Position numbers and translations under genes: made by a program | In this document: piece after piece, positions 25,422 through 39,908 of the stretch | Numbering within the stretch: the first letter of the stretch is position 1 | Layout of the letters: each line of letters begins with the position of its first letter | Notes under the pieces: model-generated | What the model saw: only the letters and a program-made list of their open reading frames with translations | Databases searched by the model: none | What the model was told of the DNA's origin: nothing | Origin: Cupriavidus sp. | GTDB taxonomy: Bacteria; Pseudomonadota; Gammaproteobacteria; Burkholderiales; Burkholderiaceae | NCBI GenBank assembly: GCA_031181345.1 | Contig: JAPSLC010000045.1 | Span: forward strand, 1 to 44,005 | DNA length: 44,005 nucleotides | Direction: 5' to 3'

Positions 25422-26411
25422 CTAGGCGGCGCCGTGCGGCTCGGCCATTGCGACAACCACCTTGCGCGGTCCGCTGAACGGTTCGCGCGCATGCGCCGTC
25501 AGCATGTTGTCGAGCATCAGCACATCGCCCTCGCGCCAGGGAAACACGATCTTGTGCGCGTCCAGCACCGCACGGACCGCGTCGAGTTCCTCGTCGGGAA
25601 TCGGGGCGCCGTCACCGTAGTAGACGTTGCGCGGCAGGTTTTCCTCTCCGACGGTATCGAGCAGCACCTCGCGCATCTCGGGCGCCAGCGCCGACAGGTG
25701 GAACAGGTGTGCCTGGTTGAACCACACCGGATCGCCGGTATGCGGATGATGGGCGATGCCCTGCACCCGCTGGCGCGTGCGCAGCTCGCCGTCGTCCTTC
25801 CATTCGCAGACGATGCCATGCCGCGCGCAGTAGGCCTCGACCTCGGCGCGGTCCTCGGTGTTGAACACCTGCTGCCACGGCACATCCATGCCGTTGCCGA
25901 AGTTGCGCACATAGCAAAGCCCGCGCCTGGCAAAGCGCTCCCGTGTGCCGGCATCGACCGCGCGGTAGATGGCGCGGCTGTCGGCGATCGGCGTTTCGCC
26001 GCCCTGCGGCGCGGCGCGTTCGCAATAGAACCAGATCTTCATCGGCCATTCGCGCGTATAGGCCTGTTCGTTGTGCAGCGGAATCGACTGATGCGCGGGG
26101 TATTCCGTCGAGGTATAGACCCCGCCGGTCACCTTGCTGCGCGGCGTGGAGCCGAATTCGTAGCTCAGCAGCGAATGGCCGAAGGCGGCGGCGAAGGCCC
26201 GAAAGCCCTCGGCACCGTCGACGGCGAACGAGCGGAACAGCACGCCGCCCGTGGTGCGCAGCTGGGCCTCGATCTCGGCGCGCAGGCGCGGCAGTGCTTC
26301 GATCAGCGGCTCGCCCGCGCTGGTGGCCTCGATGGTGAAGGGCAATGCCGCCGGGCGCCGCAACGACGCGGCGGTCAGCGACTCGACGGTAGGCGTGGAC
26401 AGATCGGTCAT
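25422..26411 (-). CDS. TauD/TfdA-family 2-oxoglutarate dioxygenase, likely SyrP-type aspartate beta-hydroxylase
   Basis: The protein has 329 residues. It is a non-heme Fe(II)/2-oxoglutarate dioxygenase: the metal-binding HNE (LHNEQAY, about residue 113) and a distal His in NMLTAHAREPF (about 305) followed by the 2-oxoglutarate-binding Arg (GPRK). The HNExxY form rather than HxD, together with YTSTEYPAHQSIPLHNE, is characteristic of the SyrP-like group that hydroxylates the beta-carbon of aspartate on NRPS carrier domains. It is last in the mbtH-thioesterase-PPTase operon, and both A domains of the terminal NRPS have an aspartate-type code. The start overlaps the PPTase stop as ATGA. Role in making beta-hydroxyaspartate for iron binding is inferred from family and context. 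Confidence 0.88.
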   Translation of the reverse strand: MTDLSTPTVESLTAASLRRPAALPFTIEATSAGEPLIEALPRLRAEIEAQLRTTGGVLFRSFAVDGAEGFRAFAAAFGHSLLSYEFGSTPRSKVTGGVYTSTEYPAHQSIPLHNEQAYTREWPMKIWFYCERAAPQGGETPIADSRAIYRAVDAGTRERFARRGLCYVRNFGNGMDVPWQQVFNTEDRAEVEAYCARHGIVCEWKDDGELRTRQRVQGIAHHPHTGDPVWFNQAHLFHLSALAPEMREVLLDTVGEENLPRNVYYGDGAPIPDEELDAVRAVLDAHKIVFPWREGDVLMLDNMLTAHAREPFSGPRKVVVAMAEPHGAA

Positions 26412-27358
26412 GCGGTCCTCATCGGAAGGGCGTCGGCGGGAAGATTGGTGCGGTGTTTATCCCCTCTCCCGCCTGCGGGAGAGGGGCGGGGGAGAGGGAA
26501 AGGGCGTTCGTCCGGGCCGAACTCGCCGGTATGCCACTGCCGTTCCCTCTCCCCCAACCCCTTTCCGGCATGGCGGGAAAGGGCAGCAAGGCGCGGTCGA
26601 GTCAGTAGCGCCACGGCGGCGCGATATGGCGCGTCGCCGGGCTTTGATTGGCACGGCAGCGAGACCACCTGGCTGGCCTCGGCCGGATGCCACGCCGCTG
26701 CGGCGGTCGGCAGCCCTGCACCGGGCCCTTGCGGGCGCCAGCGTCCATCGCCCGATCCGTGCAGCGCGACCTGCTGCCAGCGCGCATCGGCGATGCCCGT
26801 GCCGGCTGCCTTGGTCAATGCTTCGCGCGCGGTCCACAGCGCATAGAAGCGATCCAGCCGCAGGGCGGGATGGCAGCCGCGCAGCATGGCTTGCTCGTCC
26901 AGCGCAAAGGCCGAAGCGGCCAGCGCGAGCGGCTCCACCGGGCGGCATTGTTCGATATCGACGCCGACCGCGGCGACTGCCGGATCGGTGGCGATGGCGA
27001 TCAATCCCGTGCGGCCGCTGTGCGAGACATTGAAGCTGAGGGCGTCGTGGATCGCCTGCGGCAATCCCGGTTTGCCGAGCGCGTCGGCGTCCAGCGGGAG
27101 CGCGTGCGGCGCAAGATCGAGAACCTCTGCCAGCAAACGGCGCAACGCGGCCCGCACCGCGGCAAAGCGAACGCGATCGGCACCGTGGCGAAAACCGCGA
27201 AGCCGTGCCAGTTCCCGTGGCGAGAGCACGGCGATGTCGCACGCAGTGGGCTCGGTCTGGACGTCGATGTCGAGCCGCCAGACGCGCAGATCGAAGGGCG
27301 CGAGCGGCGCAGGCAGCGGCACGGGCGTTGGCCTCATCGTTCCCAGTGGCGCTAGCAT
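26408..27358 (-). CDS. Sfp-type 4'-phosphopantetheinyl transferase with repeat-derived C-terminal tail
   Basis: The protein has 316 residues; an inner Met at 27337 is an alternative start. It transfers phosphopantetheine from CoA to carrier-domain Ser residues and so activates the NRPS. Motifs: FNVSHSGRTGLIAIA, magnesium-binding VGVDIEQC (about residue 130) and the WTAREALTKAAG motif (about 175), where Arg stands in the place of the first Lys of W(T/S)xKE. Normal Sfp-type proteins end near residue 240-250. Here the frame runs on through a REP-like repeat (residues about 258-299, giving GKGLGERER and PLPRPSPAGGRGDK) and stops four bases into the dioxygenase start (ATGA). It overlaps the thioesterase gene by seven bases. 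The core family is certain; the tail is a likely late addition. Confidence 0.9.
   Translation of the reverse strand: MLAPLGTMRPTPVPLPAPLAPFDLRVWRLDIDVQTEPTACDIAVLSPRELARLRGFRHGADRVRFAAVRAALRRLLAEVLDLAPHALPLDADALGKPGLPQAIHDALSFNVSHSGRTGLIAIATDPAVAAVGVDIEQCRPVEPLALAASAFALDEQAMLRGCHPALRLDRFYALWTAREALTKAAGTGIADARWQQVALHGSGDGRWRPQGPGAGLPTAAAAWHPAEASQVVSLPCQSKPGDAPYRAAVALLTRPRLAALSRHAGKGLGERERQWHTGEFGPDERPFPLPRPSPAGGRGDKHRTNLPADALPMRTA
26461..26583. repeat. REP-like composite repeat, family A copy 3, inside a reading frame
   Basis: Two facing units at 26461-26502 (CCCCTCTCCCGCCTGCGGGAG and onward) and 26545-26583 (CCCTCTCCCCCAACCCCTTT then GGCGGGAAAGGG) with about 42 bases between. Unlike copies 1 and 2, which are intergenic, this one is translated on the minus strand as the end of the PPTase gene. 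Confidence 0.8.
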
Positions 27359-28110
27359 GCGCTGACCACCACTGTCTCGGCGGCCGCGGCGGACACGCCA
27401 AGCTGCGTACCGATCCGCGCCAACATGGAGGCGGTGTGCTCACGCAGGAAGAAGTGGCCGCCGTCGTACCAGTCCAGCGTGAAGGCGCCCTCCGTTTCGT
27501 GGCCCCAGCCGGCGATCGCACCGCCAACGCTGCGGTCGCCGCGCCCGCCGAAGGCGTGCAGCGGACAACGCAGCAACGGCCGCTTGCGATGCCGATAGCT
27601 TGCGCAGACACGGAAGTCGGCGCGCAGCACGGGCAACGTCAGTGCCATCATCTCCTCGTGTTCGAGCAGTTCCGGCGGCGTGCCGTCGAGCGCGCGCAGA
27701 TGGTCCATCAACGCGGCATCGTCCAGCGGTCCGGCAAAGCGGTCGGGGTCGCGCAGCCGCGGGGCCGGGCAACCGGATACCAGCAAGGCGCAGGCGGGCT
27801 CGCCTTCGACCTGCCAGCGGTGCGCCAGCTCGTACGCGACCAGCGCGCCCATGCTGTGACCGAACAGCGCATGGCGGCAGCGCGGCGATTGGGCCAGCAG
27901 CCTTTGCTGGCGCAGTTCATGCGCCAACTGGTCGCACAGCGCATCGAACGATTCGCACAGCGGCTGCCCGATTCGGGCGCCGCGGCCGGGCAGCTCGATC
28001 GGCCGGACCGTCAGCCCGGCCGGCGCCGCGCGACGCCATCCGGCATAGGCCGCGGCGCCCGCGCCCGCATTGGGCAGGCACCACAGCGTGACCGGGCCGG
28101 TGGTCGTCAT
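27352..28110 (-). CDS. Type II thioesterase of NRPS assembly line
   Basis: The protein has 252 residues from the ATG at 28110, which overlaps the mbtH stop (ATGA); the longer upstream frame runs through mbtH in another frame and is rejected. It is an alpha/beta hydrolase of the TEII (GrsT/LgrE/SrfAD) kind: VTLWCLPNAGAGAAAYAGWR near the start, LPGRGARIGQPLCESFDALC, the nucleophile elbow ALFGHSMGALVAYEL (Ser about residue 98), and a late catalytic His in WYDGGHFFLREH (about residue 225). TEII proteins remove wrongly loaded or non-native acyl groups from NRPS carrier domains. Its location right after mbtH and before the PPTase in a siderophore locus fits this editing role. The NRPS has its own terminal thioesterase domain as well. 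Confidence 0.92.
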   Translation of the reverse strand: MTTTGPVTLWCLPNAGAGAAAYAGWRRAAPAGLTVRPIELPGRGARIGQPLCESFDALCDQLAHELRQQRLLAQSPRCRHALFGHSMGALVAYELAHRWQVEGEPACALLVSGCPAPRLRDPDRFAGPLDDAALMDHLRALDGTPPELLEHEEMMALTLPVLRADFRVCASYRHRKRPLLRCPLHAFGGRGDRSVGGAIAGWGHETEGAFTLDWYDGGHFFLREHTASMLARIGTQLGVSAAAAETVVVSAC

Positions 28111-28331
28111 CGCGCCGCGGACTCGCCTTGCGCTTCCATCGCCGCACGCAGGCTCGCGGGCCGCATATCGGTCCAGTGGGTCTCGATGTACTCGAGGCAC
28201 TGCTGCCGCTGGCCGCTGAAGCCGACGGCCCGCCAGCCCGCCGGGATCGGACGGTAGTCGGGCCAGATCGAATACTGCTCTTCCGGATTGATGACGACCT
28301 GGAAGAGCAGGGTGTCGCTGTCGAAGCTCAT
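28107..28331 (-). CDS. MbtH-like protein
   Basis: The protein has 74 residues. The ATG at 28331 is preceded by AAGGACACACC. It has the MbtH signature: NPEEQYSIWPDYRPIPAGWR with the conserved N-x-E-x-Q-x-S-x-W-P and P-x-G-W, then YIETHWTDMRPASLR. MbtH proteins bind adenylation domains and are often needed for their folding and activity. It is the first gene of the operon mbtH-thioesterase-PPTase-dioxygenase, each coupled to the next by an overlap. An iron-starvation-type promoter (28398-28422) starts about 60 bases upstream. The likely partners are the three A domains of the NRPS genes in the window. Confidence 0.96.
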   Translation of the reverse strand: MSFDSDTLLFQVVINPEEQYSIWPDYRPIPAGWRAVGFSGQRQQCLEYIETHWTDMRPASLRAAMEAQGESAAR

Positions 28332-28397
28332 GGTGTGTCCTTGTCTGAACGTGATGCGTGGCAGTGGCGGCGCACATGCGAGCGCCTGTGACAACAA

Positions 28398-28422
28398 GAC
28401 GGACTGGGAGGGGGCGGATTTA
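28398..28422 (-). promoter_or_regulatory. Iron-starvation ECF sigma promoter upstream of mbtH
   Basis: On the minus strand TAAAT (28422-28418, preceded by C) and CGTC (28401-28398) are separated by exactly 16 bases with a C-rich spacer. This is the PvdS/OrbS-type promoter layout (TAAAT, then CGT after 16-17 bases). Identical spacing is found at 28473-28497 and 31175-31199. Confidence 0.78.
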
Positions 28423-28472
28423 GTGGGGCTGGCCGGCTTGCGTCCGCGATGGCCGAGTCGAATCTGAAAATC

Positions 28473-28497
28473 TAAATATCGCCCGCCCCGGATCGTC
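28473..28497 (+). promoter_or_regulatory. Iron-starvation ECF sigma promoter upstream of the ornithine hydroxylase
   Basis: TAAAT (28473-28477, preceded by C) and CGTC (28494-28497) are 16 bases apart with a C-rich spacer. It points toward the ornithine hydroxylase gene (start 28574) and is divergent from the mbtH promoter, the two -35 elements being about 50 bases apart. The gap 28332-28573 holds no gene. Confidence 0.78.
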
Positions 28498-28573
28498 ACA
28501 TCGGATATCCCCGCACGAGACGCGGGGTCGGCCGCTGCGTCGGTCGCCGAACTCCCACCGCAAGGGGCATCAG

Positions 28574-29935
28574 ATGACAAGCAGTGCTTTGGAATACGAC
28601 CTACTCGGCATCGGCTTCGGGCCATCGAACCTCGCGCTGGCCATTGCGATGGAAGAGCGTGCCGGTGCCGCAGCCCCCGCCCGTGCCACGCGGCCGCCGC
28701 GCTATGCCTTTATCGAGCGCAAGCCCGATTTCGTCTGGCATGGCGGCATGCTGCTGGACGACACCAATATGCAGATTTCCTTCCTGAAGGATCTGGCGAC
28801 GCTGCGCAATCCGCGCAGCCCTTATACCTTCATCAACTATCTGCACAGCCGTGGGCGGCTCGAAGCGTTCATCAACCTGAAGACCTTCTTCCCGAGCCGG
28901 ATCGAGTTCAACGACTATCTGGCATGGGTTGCCTCGCACTTCGGCGAGCGCTGCCACTATGGCGAGGAAGTGATCGACGTGCTGCCCGAGCCGGCCGACG
29001 GCGTGGTGCAACGCCTGCGTGTCCGCTCACGGGATGTCGAGGGGCGCATCCACGAGCGCCTGGCACGCAATCTGGTGCTGGGCGTCGGCGGCGAGCCGCA
29101 AATACCGTCTGCCTTCCGTGGCTGGCGAGATGCCCGCGTGGTGCATTCATCCGGCTACCTGGACCGGATCGCCCAGTATCGCGACGACACGGCGCCGCGG
29201 CGGATCGCGGTGGTCGGCGGCGGGCAGAGCGCGGCCGAGGTCTTCATGGATCTGGTCAAGCGCTTCCCGACCTCGGAGGTCGCGATGGTGATGCGCGGCG
29301 GCGCGCTGAAGCCGTCGGACGACAGCCCGTTTGTCAACGAGATCTTCAGTCCCGGCTTCACCGATTTCATCTATCGGCAACCCGGCGAGCGGCGGCAGCG
29401 GATGCTGCAGGAGTATCGCAATACCAACTACTCCGTGGTCGATCTCGATCTGATCGAGCGCATCTATCAGTTGCTCTATCAGCAAAAGGTGGTCGGCAAT
29501 CTGCAGCACCAGCTGCTCGTGGGCAAGGAAATCGAGGCGGCCGCGCCGCAGCCGGACGGCATTGCCTGCGTGCTGCGCGATCGTGCGAATGGCGCCGTGC
29601 AGCGCCAGCAGTTTGATCTGGTGGTACTGGCCACCGGGTATCGACGCCAGGCCCACGAGCGCATGCTGGCGCCGCTGGCCTCGCAGATCGGCGAGGGCTT
29701 CCGCGTCGACCGGCACTATCGCCTGCAGACCTCGACACGCTGCCTGCCGCAGGTCTTCCTGCAAGGCTGCTGCGAAGACAGCCACGGTCTGAGCGATACC
29801 TTGTTGTCGGTGCTGGCCGTGCGCTCGCACGAGATTGCCGAGGCGGTGTTGGAGAACGAGATGCCCGCGGGCCGGGAGGCGGTGCCGGTCACGCCGGAGT
29901 CGATCGAAGCCCGGCCGCTGGTCGGCACGGCATAG
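28574..29935 (+). CDS. L-ornithine N5-monooxygenase (PvdA/SidA type)
   Basis: The protein has 453 residues; AAGGGG lies 7 bases before the ATG. It is an N-hydroxylating flavoprotein: FAD motif GIGFGPSNLALAIAMEE (about residue 12), the substrate-region motif MQISFLKDLATLRNPRSPYT, NADPH motif VVGGGQSAAEVFMDLVKRFP (about 212), the family motif SPFVNEIFSPGFTDFIY and ATGYR near residue 352. The reaction uses FAD, NADPH and oxygen to hydroxylate the side-chain amine of ornithine, the first step to a hydroxamate iron ligand. Lysine-specific IucD is the alternative, but length and motifs fit PvdA/ornithine better. It has its own promoter of the iron-starvation type. The acyltransferase downstream would complete the hydroxamate. 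Confidence 0.93.
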   Translation: MTSSALEYDLLGIGFGPSNLALAIAMEERAGAAAPARATRPPRYAFIERKPDFVWHGGMLLDDTNMQISFLKDLATLRNPRSPYTFINYLHSRGRLEAFINLKTFFPSRIEFNDYLAWVASHFGERCHYGEEVIDVLPEPADGVVQRLRVRSRDVEGRIHERLARNLVLGVGGEPQIPSAFRGWRDARVVHSSGYLDRIAQYRDDTAPRRIAVVGGGQSAAEVFMDLVKRFPTSEVAMVMRGGALKPSDDSPFVNEIFSPGFTDFIYRQPGERRQRMLQEYRNTNYSVVDLDLIERIYQLLYQQKVVGNLQHQLLVGKEIEAAAPQPDGIACVLRDRANGAVQRQQFDLVVLATGYRRQAHERMLAPLASQIGEGFRVDRHYRLQTSTRCLPQVFLQGCCEDSHGLSDTLLSVLAVRSHEIAEAVLENEMPAGREAVPVTPESIEARPLVGTA

Positions 29936-29956
29936 CCCGCGGACTGCTGGTCAGCC

Positions 29957-30038
29957 TTGTCGTCCCCGCGCATGCGGGGACCCAGCGGCTTCAGCGCTTT
30001 GACAAGACGCTGGGCCCCCGCCTCCGCGGGGGCGACAA
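29957..30038 (+). repeat. REP-like 80-bp element, family B, left copy
   Basis: Ends are TTGTCG (29957-29962) and CGACAA (30033-30038). Inside are a CCCCGCG-type hairpin, CCCAGCGG, an inner segment, GCTGGG and a second GC hairpin. The reverse complement of the element at 31246-31326 matches it (CCCAGCGGCTnnAGCGCT and CAAGACGCTGGG in common). The two copies therefore flank the acyltransferase gene in opposite orientation. Confidence 0.8.
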
Positions 30039-30044
30039 CACACA

Positions 30045-31124
30045 TCAGGACCCCGTTTCCAGTCCGTCCCGATCCGCGGGCAGGTACAGATGCTCGCCAA
30101 AGAAGCGTTCGCGCAGCAGCATCACCAGCATGGCTTGCTTGTGCGGAAAGTCGAACAGCTTGACCTTCGAGAAGCCGGCCCGATCCAGATTGGCGATCTG
30201 GCGGTGATGGTCCGAGCGCGGTTCGCCGACGATGCGCTGCGTGCGCGGATCGTCGAGGAACTGGAAGTGCTGGATGGCCGGAAACCACGCGGTCAGGTAG
30301 GCCTTGCCCCGAAACGCCGGCTCGCCGATCAGCACATGCCAGCCGCGGTCGTAGTCGTTGGCGTCGTAGAACGGCGCGATGCGGTTCTCCTTGGCCCAAT
30401 AGACCTCGAAGTACCCGAACGGCGTGCCGTCGATCGACGCGATCAGCGGCAGCATGTGCGGGTCGTCGATCAGCCCCTGCAGATAGCGCCGATGTTTCTC
30501 CTCGTCGCCGTCCTCCTGCCAGAAGTGGGCGACATCGGGATCGTTCATCCAGCGATGCAGGCTGGCAAGGTCGTGCTCGACCGTGGCCGCGTGCAGCGTG
30601 AAGGTGCGCCGCAACCAGGGGATATAGCGGGCGTAGACGGTGCCCGCCGGCTTCGGCGGACGCACCGGATGGCGTTTCTCGCCGGTCATTGCGTAGCGCA
30701 GCGGGTAGGGCGCCTCGAAACAGCCGCCGAGCCATAGCGGCCCGTATTGCCACAGCATTGCGGCATCGCAGCGCTCGCCGTCGGCGTGCGGAAGCACCAC
30801 GCCGCGCCGATGCAGCAACGCCCGCGTGGGTTGATGTTCGATATCGACGTCCACTTCGGTGGCGCCCCACTGGGTCGTGATGGCTTCGAGCGCGGCGATC
30901 GCGGCGTCGGCGGACGCTTCCGCGTCGACAAAGGACTCCGCGAGGCGCAGCACCGGGCGAGCTCCGGGGGCGACGGCGAAAGCCGCGAGCGGTTCGTTGC
31001 GGCGGGCGTCGCGTACCTCCAGCCGCCCGGCTTCCCACGACGATTCCAGGGCGTCGCCGCGCGCCTGGAAGGAGCGGAACCCGTGGAACGGGGCGGATCC
31101 ACTGCCCGTCTGTTCGTTCGGCAT
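30045..31124 (-). CDS. Siderophore N-acyl/acetyltransferase, AlcB/IucB-type GNAT
   Basis: The protein has 359 residues from the ATG at 31124 (GGAG six bases upstream); in-frame ATGs at 31136 and 31151 are alternatives. The C-terminal 190 residues are a GNAT domain of the siderophore-biosynthesis type: DLASLHRWMNDPDVAHFWQE, YLQGLIDDPHMLPLIASIDG, FGYFEVYWAKENRIAPFYDA, DRGWHVLIGEPAFRGKAYLT. This set defines the AlcB/IucB/RhbD family, which acylates an N-hydroxylated amine with acyl-CoA. It would turn N5-hydroxyornithine into N5-acyl-N5-hydroxyornithine. The N-terminal 150 residues are an additional region also found in IucB-like members. It has its own iron-starvation-type promoter and lies between two inverted family-B repeats. 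Confidence 0.88.
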   Translation of the reverse strand: MPNEQTGSGSAPFHGFRSFQARGDALESSWEAGRLEVRDARRNEPLAAFAVAPGARPVLRLAESFVDAEASADAAIAALEAITTQWGATEVDVDIEHQPTRALLHRRGVVLPHADGERCDAAMLWQYGPLWLGGCFEAPYPLRYAMTGEKRHPVRPPKPAGTVYARYIPWLRRTFTLHAATVEHDLASLHRWMNDPDVAHFWQEDGDEEKHRRYLQGLIDDPHMLPLIASIDGTPFGYFEVYWAKENRIAPFYDANDYDRGWHVLIGEPAFRGKAYLTAWFPAIQHFQFLDDPRTQRIVGEPRSDHHRQIANLDRAGFSKVKLFDFPHKQAMLVMLLRERFFGEHLYLPADRDGLETGS

Positions 31125-31174
31125 GATGTTCTCCATGGTGTTGGCCGGCAAAGGCGTTCGACCGGTGCTGGAGA

Positions 31175-31199
31175 GACGGTGGGCGGGGCGGGAAATTTA
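31175..31199 (-). promoter_or_regulatory. Iron-starvation ECF sigma promoter upstream of the acyltransferase
   Basis: On the minus strand TAAAT (31199-31195, preceded by C) and CGTC (31178-31175) are 16 bases apart, with a C-rich spacer. It points to the acyltransferase start at 31124. It is the third copy of the same motif in the locus. Confidence 0.78.
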
Positions 31200-31245
31200 G
31201 CTCGCTGGCCGCCCGGACGACGATGGGATTGGCGCGACGGGAGAT

Positions 31246-31326
31246 TTGTCGCCCCCGCGAAGGCGGGGGCCCAGCGTCTTGCGCCAGCGCTCGAGCCGCT
31301 GGGTCCCCCGCGTGCGCGGGGACGAC
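31246..31326 (-). repeat. REP-like 80-bp element, family B, right copy (inverted)
   Basis: Starts TTGTCGCCCCCGCG (31246) and ends GCGCGGGGACGAC (to 31326), with CCCAGCG and CGCTGGG inner arms. It is the inverted counterpart of 29957-30038. It lies between the acyltransferase promoter and the PepSY gene's Fur box. Confidence 0.8.
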
Positions 31327-31364
31327 GGACGGGCGGGCTATTCCCCGGCAGCAGTCCCATATAG

Positions 31365-31383
31365 AATGCGAATCATTCGCAAA
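31365..31383. promoter_or_regulatory. Fur box upstream of the PepSY gene
   Basis: AATGCGAATCATTCGCAAA contains a perfect palindrome TGCGAAT-C-ATTCGCA (31367-31381), the form common for ferric-uptake-regulator sites in Burkholderiales. It overlaps a TAGAAT -10-like hexamer (31362-31367) and lies about 33 bases before the ATG at 31416. Repression by iron-loaded Fur is the expected effect. Confidence 0.8.
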
Positions 31384-31415
31384 TAGGGATAGACCGCCGC
31401 CGGGCGCCAGCCACC

Positions 31416-32624
31416 ATGCATATCCGAACGTTCCGCATCTGGTACCTGATCCATAAATGGACCAGCCTGATCTGCACCGTCTTCCTGCTGCTGCTGTGCC
31501 TGACCGGCCTGCCGCTGATCTTCGGGCACGAGATCGACCACTGGCTTGGCAATGGCGTCGAGGCGCCGGAGCTGCCCGCCGACGCGGGCCGGGTTCCGGT
31601 CGATCGCATCGTCGCCGACGCACTGGAGCGGCGCCCGGGCACCGCGGTCCGCTTCGTTACTGCCGATGACGAGGAACCGGTCTGGTTCGTCTCGCTGTCC
31701 TCGCGCGAAGCGCCACGCCAGGGCGGGGCGCTGCTGACCTACGACGCGCGTACCGGCGACCTGCTGCGCGATACGCCGCTGCGGTCCGGCTTCATGCTGA
31801 TCATGGTGAAGCTGCATACGGACCTGTTCGCGGGGCTGGCCGGCACGCTGTTCCTTGGCTTCATGGGTTTGCTGTTCGTGATCTCGATCGTCTCGGGCAT
31901 CGTGGTCTATGGCCCGCTGATGAAGAAGCTGCCCTTCGGCACCGTGCGCCGCGAACGCTCGACCCGGCTCAAATGGCTGGACCTGCATAACGTGCTGGGT
32001 ATGGCGACGCTGTCGTGGGCGTTCGTGGTCGGGCTGACCGGCGTGCTGCTGACGCTGGCCAAGCCGACGTACAGCTTCTGGCAGGCCACCGAGCTGAAGG
32101 CGATGGTCGCGCCATTCGCGGCCCAGGCCGGGTCGTCACCGGCCGCCGCCGCGCCGCCGGGCAAGCTGGCGTCGCTCGATGCGGCGATCGCGCTGGCCAA
32201 GGCGGAGGAACCGGACATGACCACCGCCTTCGTCGCCTTCCCCGGCACGCCGCTGGCCGGCAACCATCACTACGCGGTGTTCATGCGCGGCGACGCGCAT
32301 ATCACCTCGCGCCTGATCAAGCCGGTGCTGGTCGATGCGCAGACCGGCGCCTTCGCGGCCAAGCGGGAGATGCCGTGGTACGTCGCCGCGCTGCGGATCT
32401 CCGGGCCGCTGCATTTCGGCGACTACGGTGCGATGCCGCTGAAGATCCTGTGGGCCGTTCTCGATGTCATCACGATCGTGTTGCTCGGCAGCGGCATCTA
32501 CCTGTGGGTCGGCCGCACCCGTACCACCAACGCGCGCCTGCGCAAGCTCGAAGACGAGCAGCGTACCGCGCAGCGCGCCGCCCCCGCGGTCGCGGCGGTG
32601 ACCCAAGCCGGAGGCAGCCGATGA
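31416..32624 (+). CDS. PepSY-associated membrane protein, putative ferric-siderophore reductase
   Basis: The protein has 402 residues. Membrane helices are visible near residues 15-37 (KWTSLICTVFLLLLCLTGLP), 140-165 (FLGFMGLLFVISIVSGIVVY), 190-215 (MATLSWAFVVGLTGVLLTLA) and 345-370 (LKILWAVLDVITIVLLGSGI). His residues before and after the helices (IHKWTS, KLHTDLF, LDLHNVLG, LHFGDYG) are the usual ligand candidates of PepSY_TM (PiuB-like) proteins, several of which reduce ferric siderophores at the inner membrane. A strong Fur box lies upstream. It is followed by a small membrane protein gene starting inside its stop (ATGA). Reductase activity is an inference from family and context. Confidence 0.86.
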   Translation: MHIRTFRIWYLIHKWTSLICTVFLLLLCLTGLPLIFGHEIDHWLGNGVEAPELPADAGRVPVDRIVADALERRPGTAVRFVTADDEEPVWFVSLSSREAPRQGGALLTYDARTGDLLRDTPLRSGFMLIMVKLHTDLFAGLAGTLFLGFMGLLFVISIVSGIVVYGPLMKKLPFGTVRRERSTRLKWLDLHNVLGMATLSWAFVVGLTGVLLTLAKPTYSFWQATELKAMVAPFAAQAGSSPAAAAPPGKLASLDAAIALAKAEEPDMTTAFVAFPGTPLAGNHHYAVFMRGDAHITSRLIKPVLVDAQTGAFAAKREMPWYVAALRISGPLHFGDYGAMPLKILWAVLDVITIVLLGSGIYLWVGRTRTTNARLRKLEDEQRTAQRAAPAVAAVTQAGGSR

Positions 32625-32852
32625 AAACGCCCGGGACTTTCCTGTGGATCTACGGCATGCCGATCGTCCTGGCCATCGCCGGTTGCGTCGGCCTGGCTGC
32701 CGCGCTGTTCGCCGATGGGGTTTGGGACTGGGTCTCGTGGCTGGCACTGGGCGCGATGACCGCGGCCGGGCTCTGGTATGCGCTGATCCCGGCCACCCCA
32801 TCTACCTCGCCCACGTCGACCACGTCGACCACCTCGTCCACCGAGCGCGGCG

Positions 32853-39869
<7,017 letters not shown>

Positions 39870-39908
39870 GGTCGGATTCAAAGGCAGGAAGGCGGTTCAG
39901 AGCTCGGT

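Noticed and set aside
25422..26411. Taurine dioxygenase (TauD) for sulfur supply
   Set aside because: The iron site reads HNE instead of HxD, and the gene is in an operon with mbtH, thioesterase and PPTase. The SyrP-like hydroxylase is a better fit.
28574..29935. Lysine N6-hydroxylase (IucD) of an aerobactin-type pathway
   Set aside because: No IucA/IucC-type synthetase is present; the locus has NRPS genes with an Asp code and motifs closer to PvdA, so ornithine is preferred.
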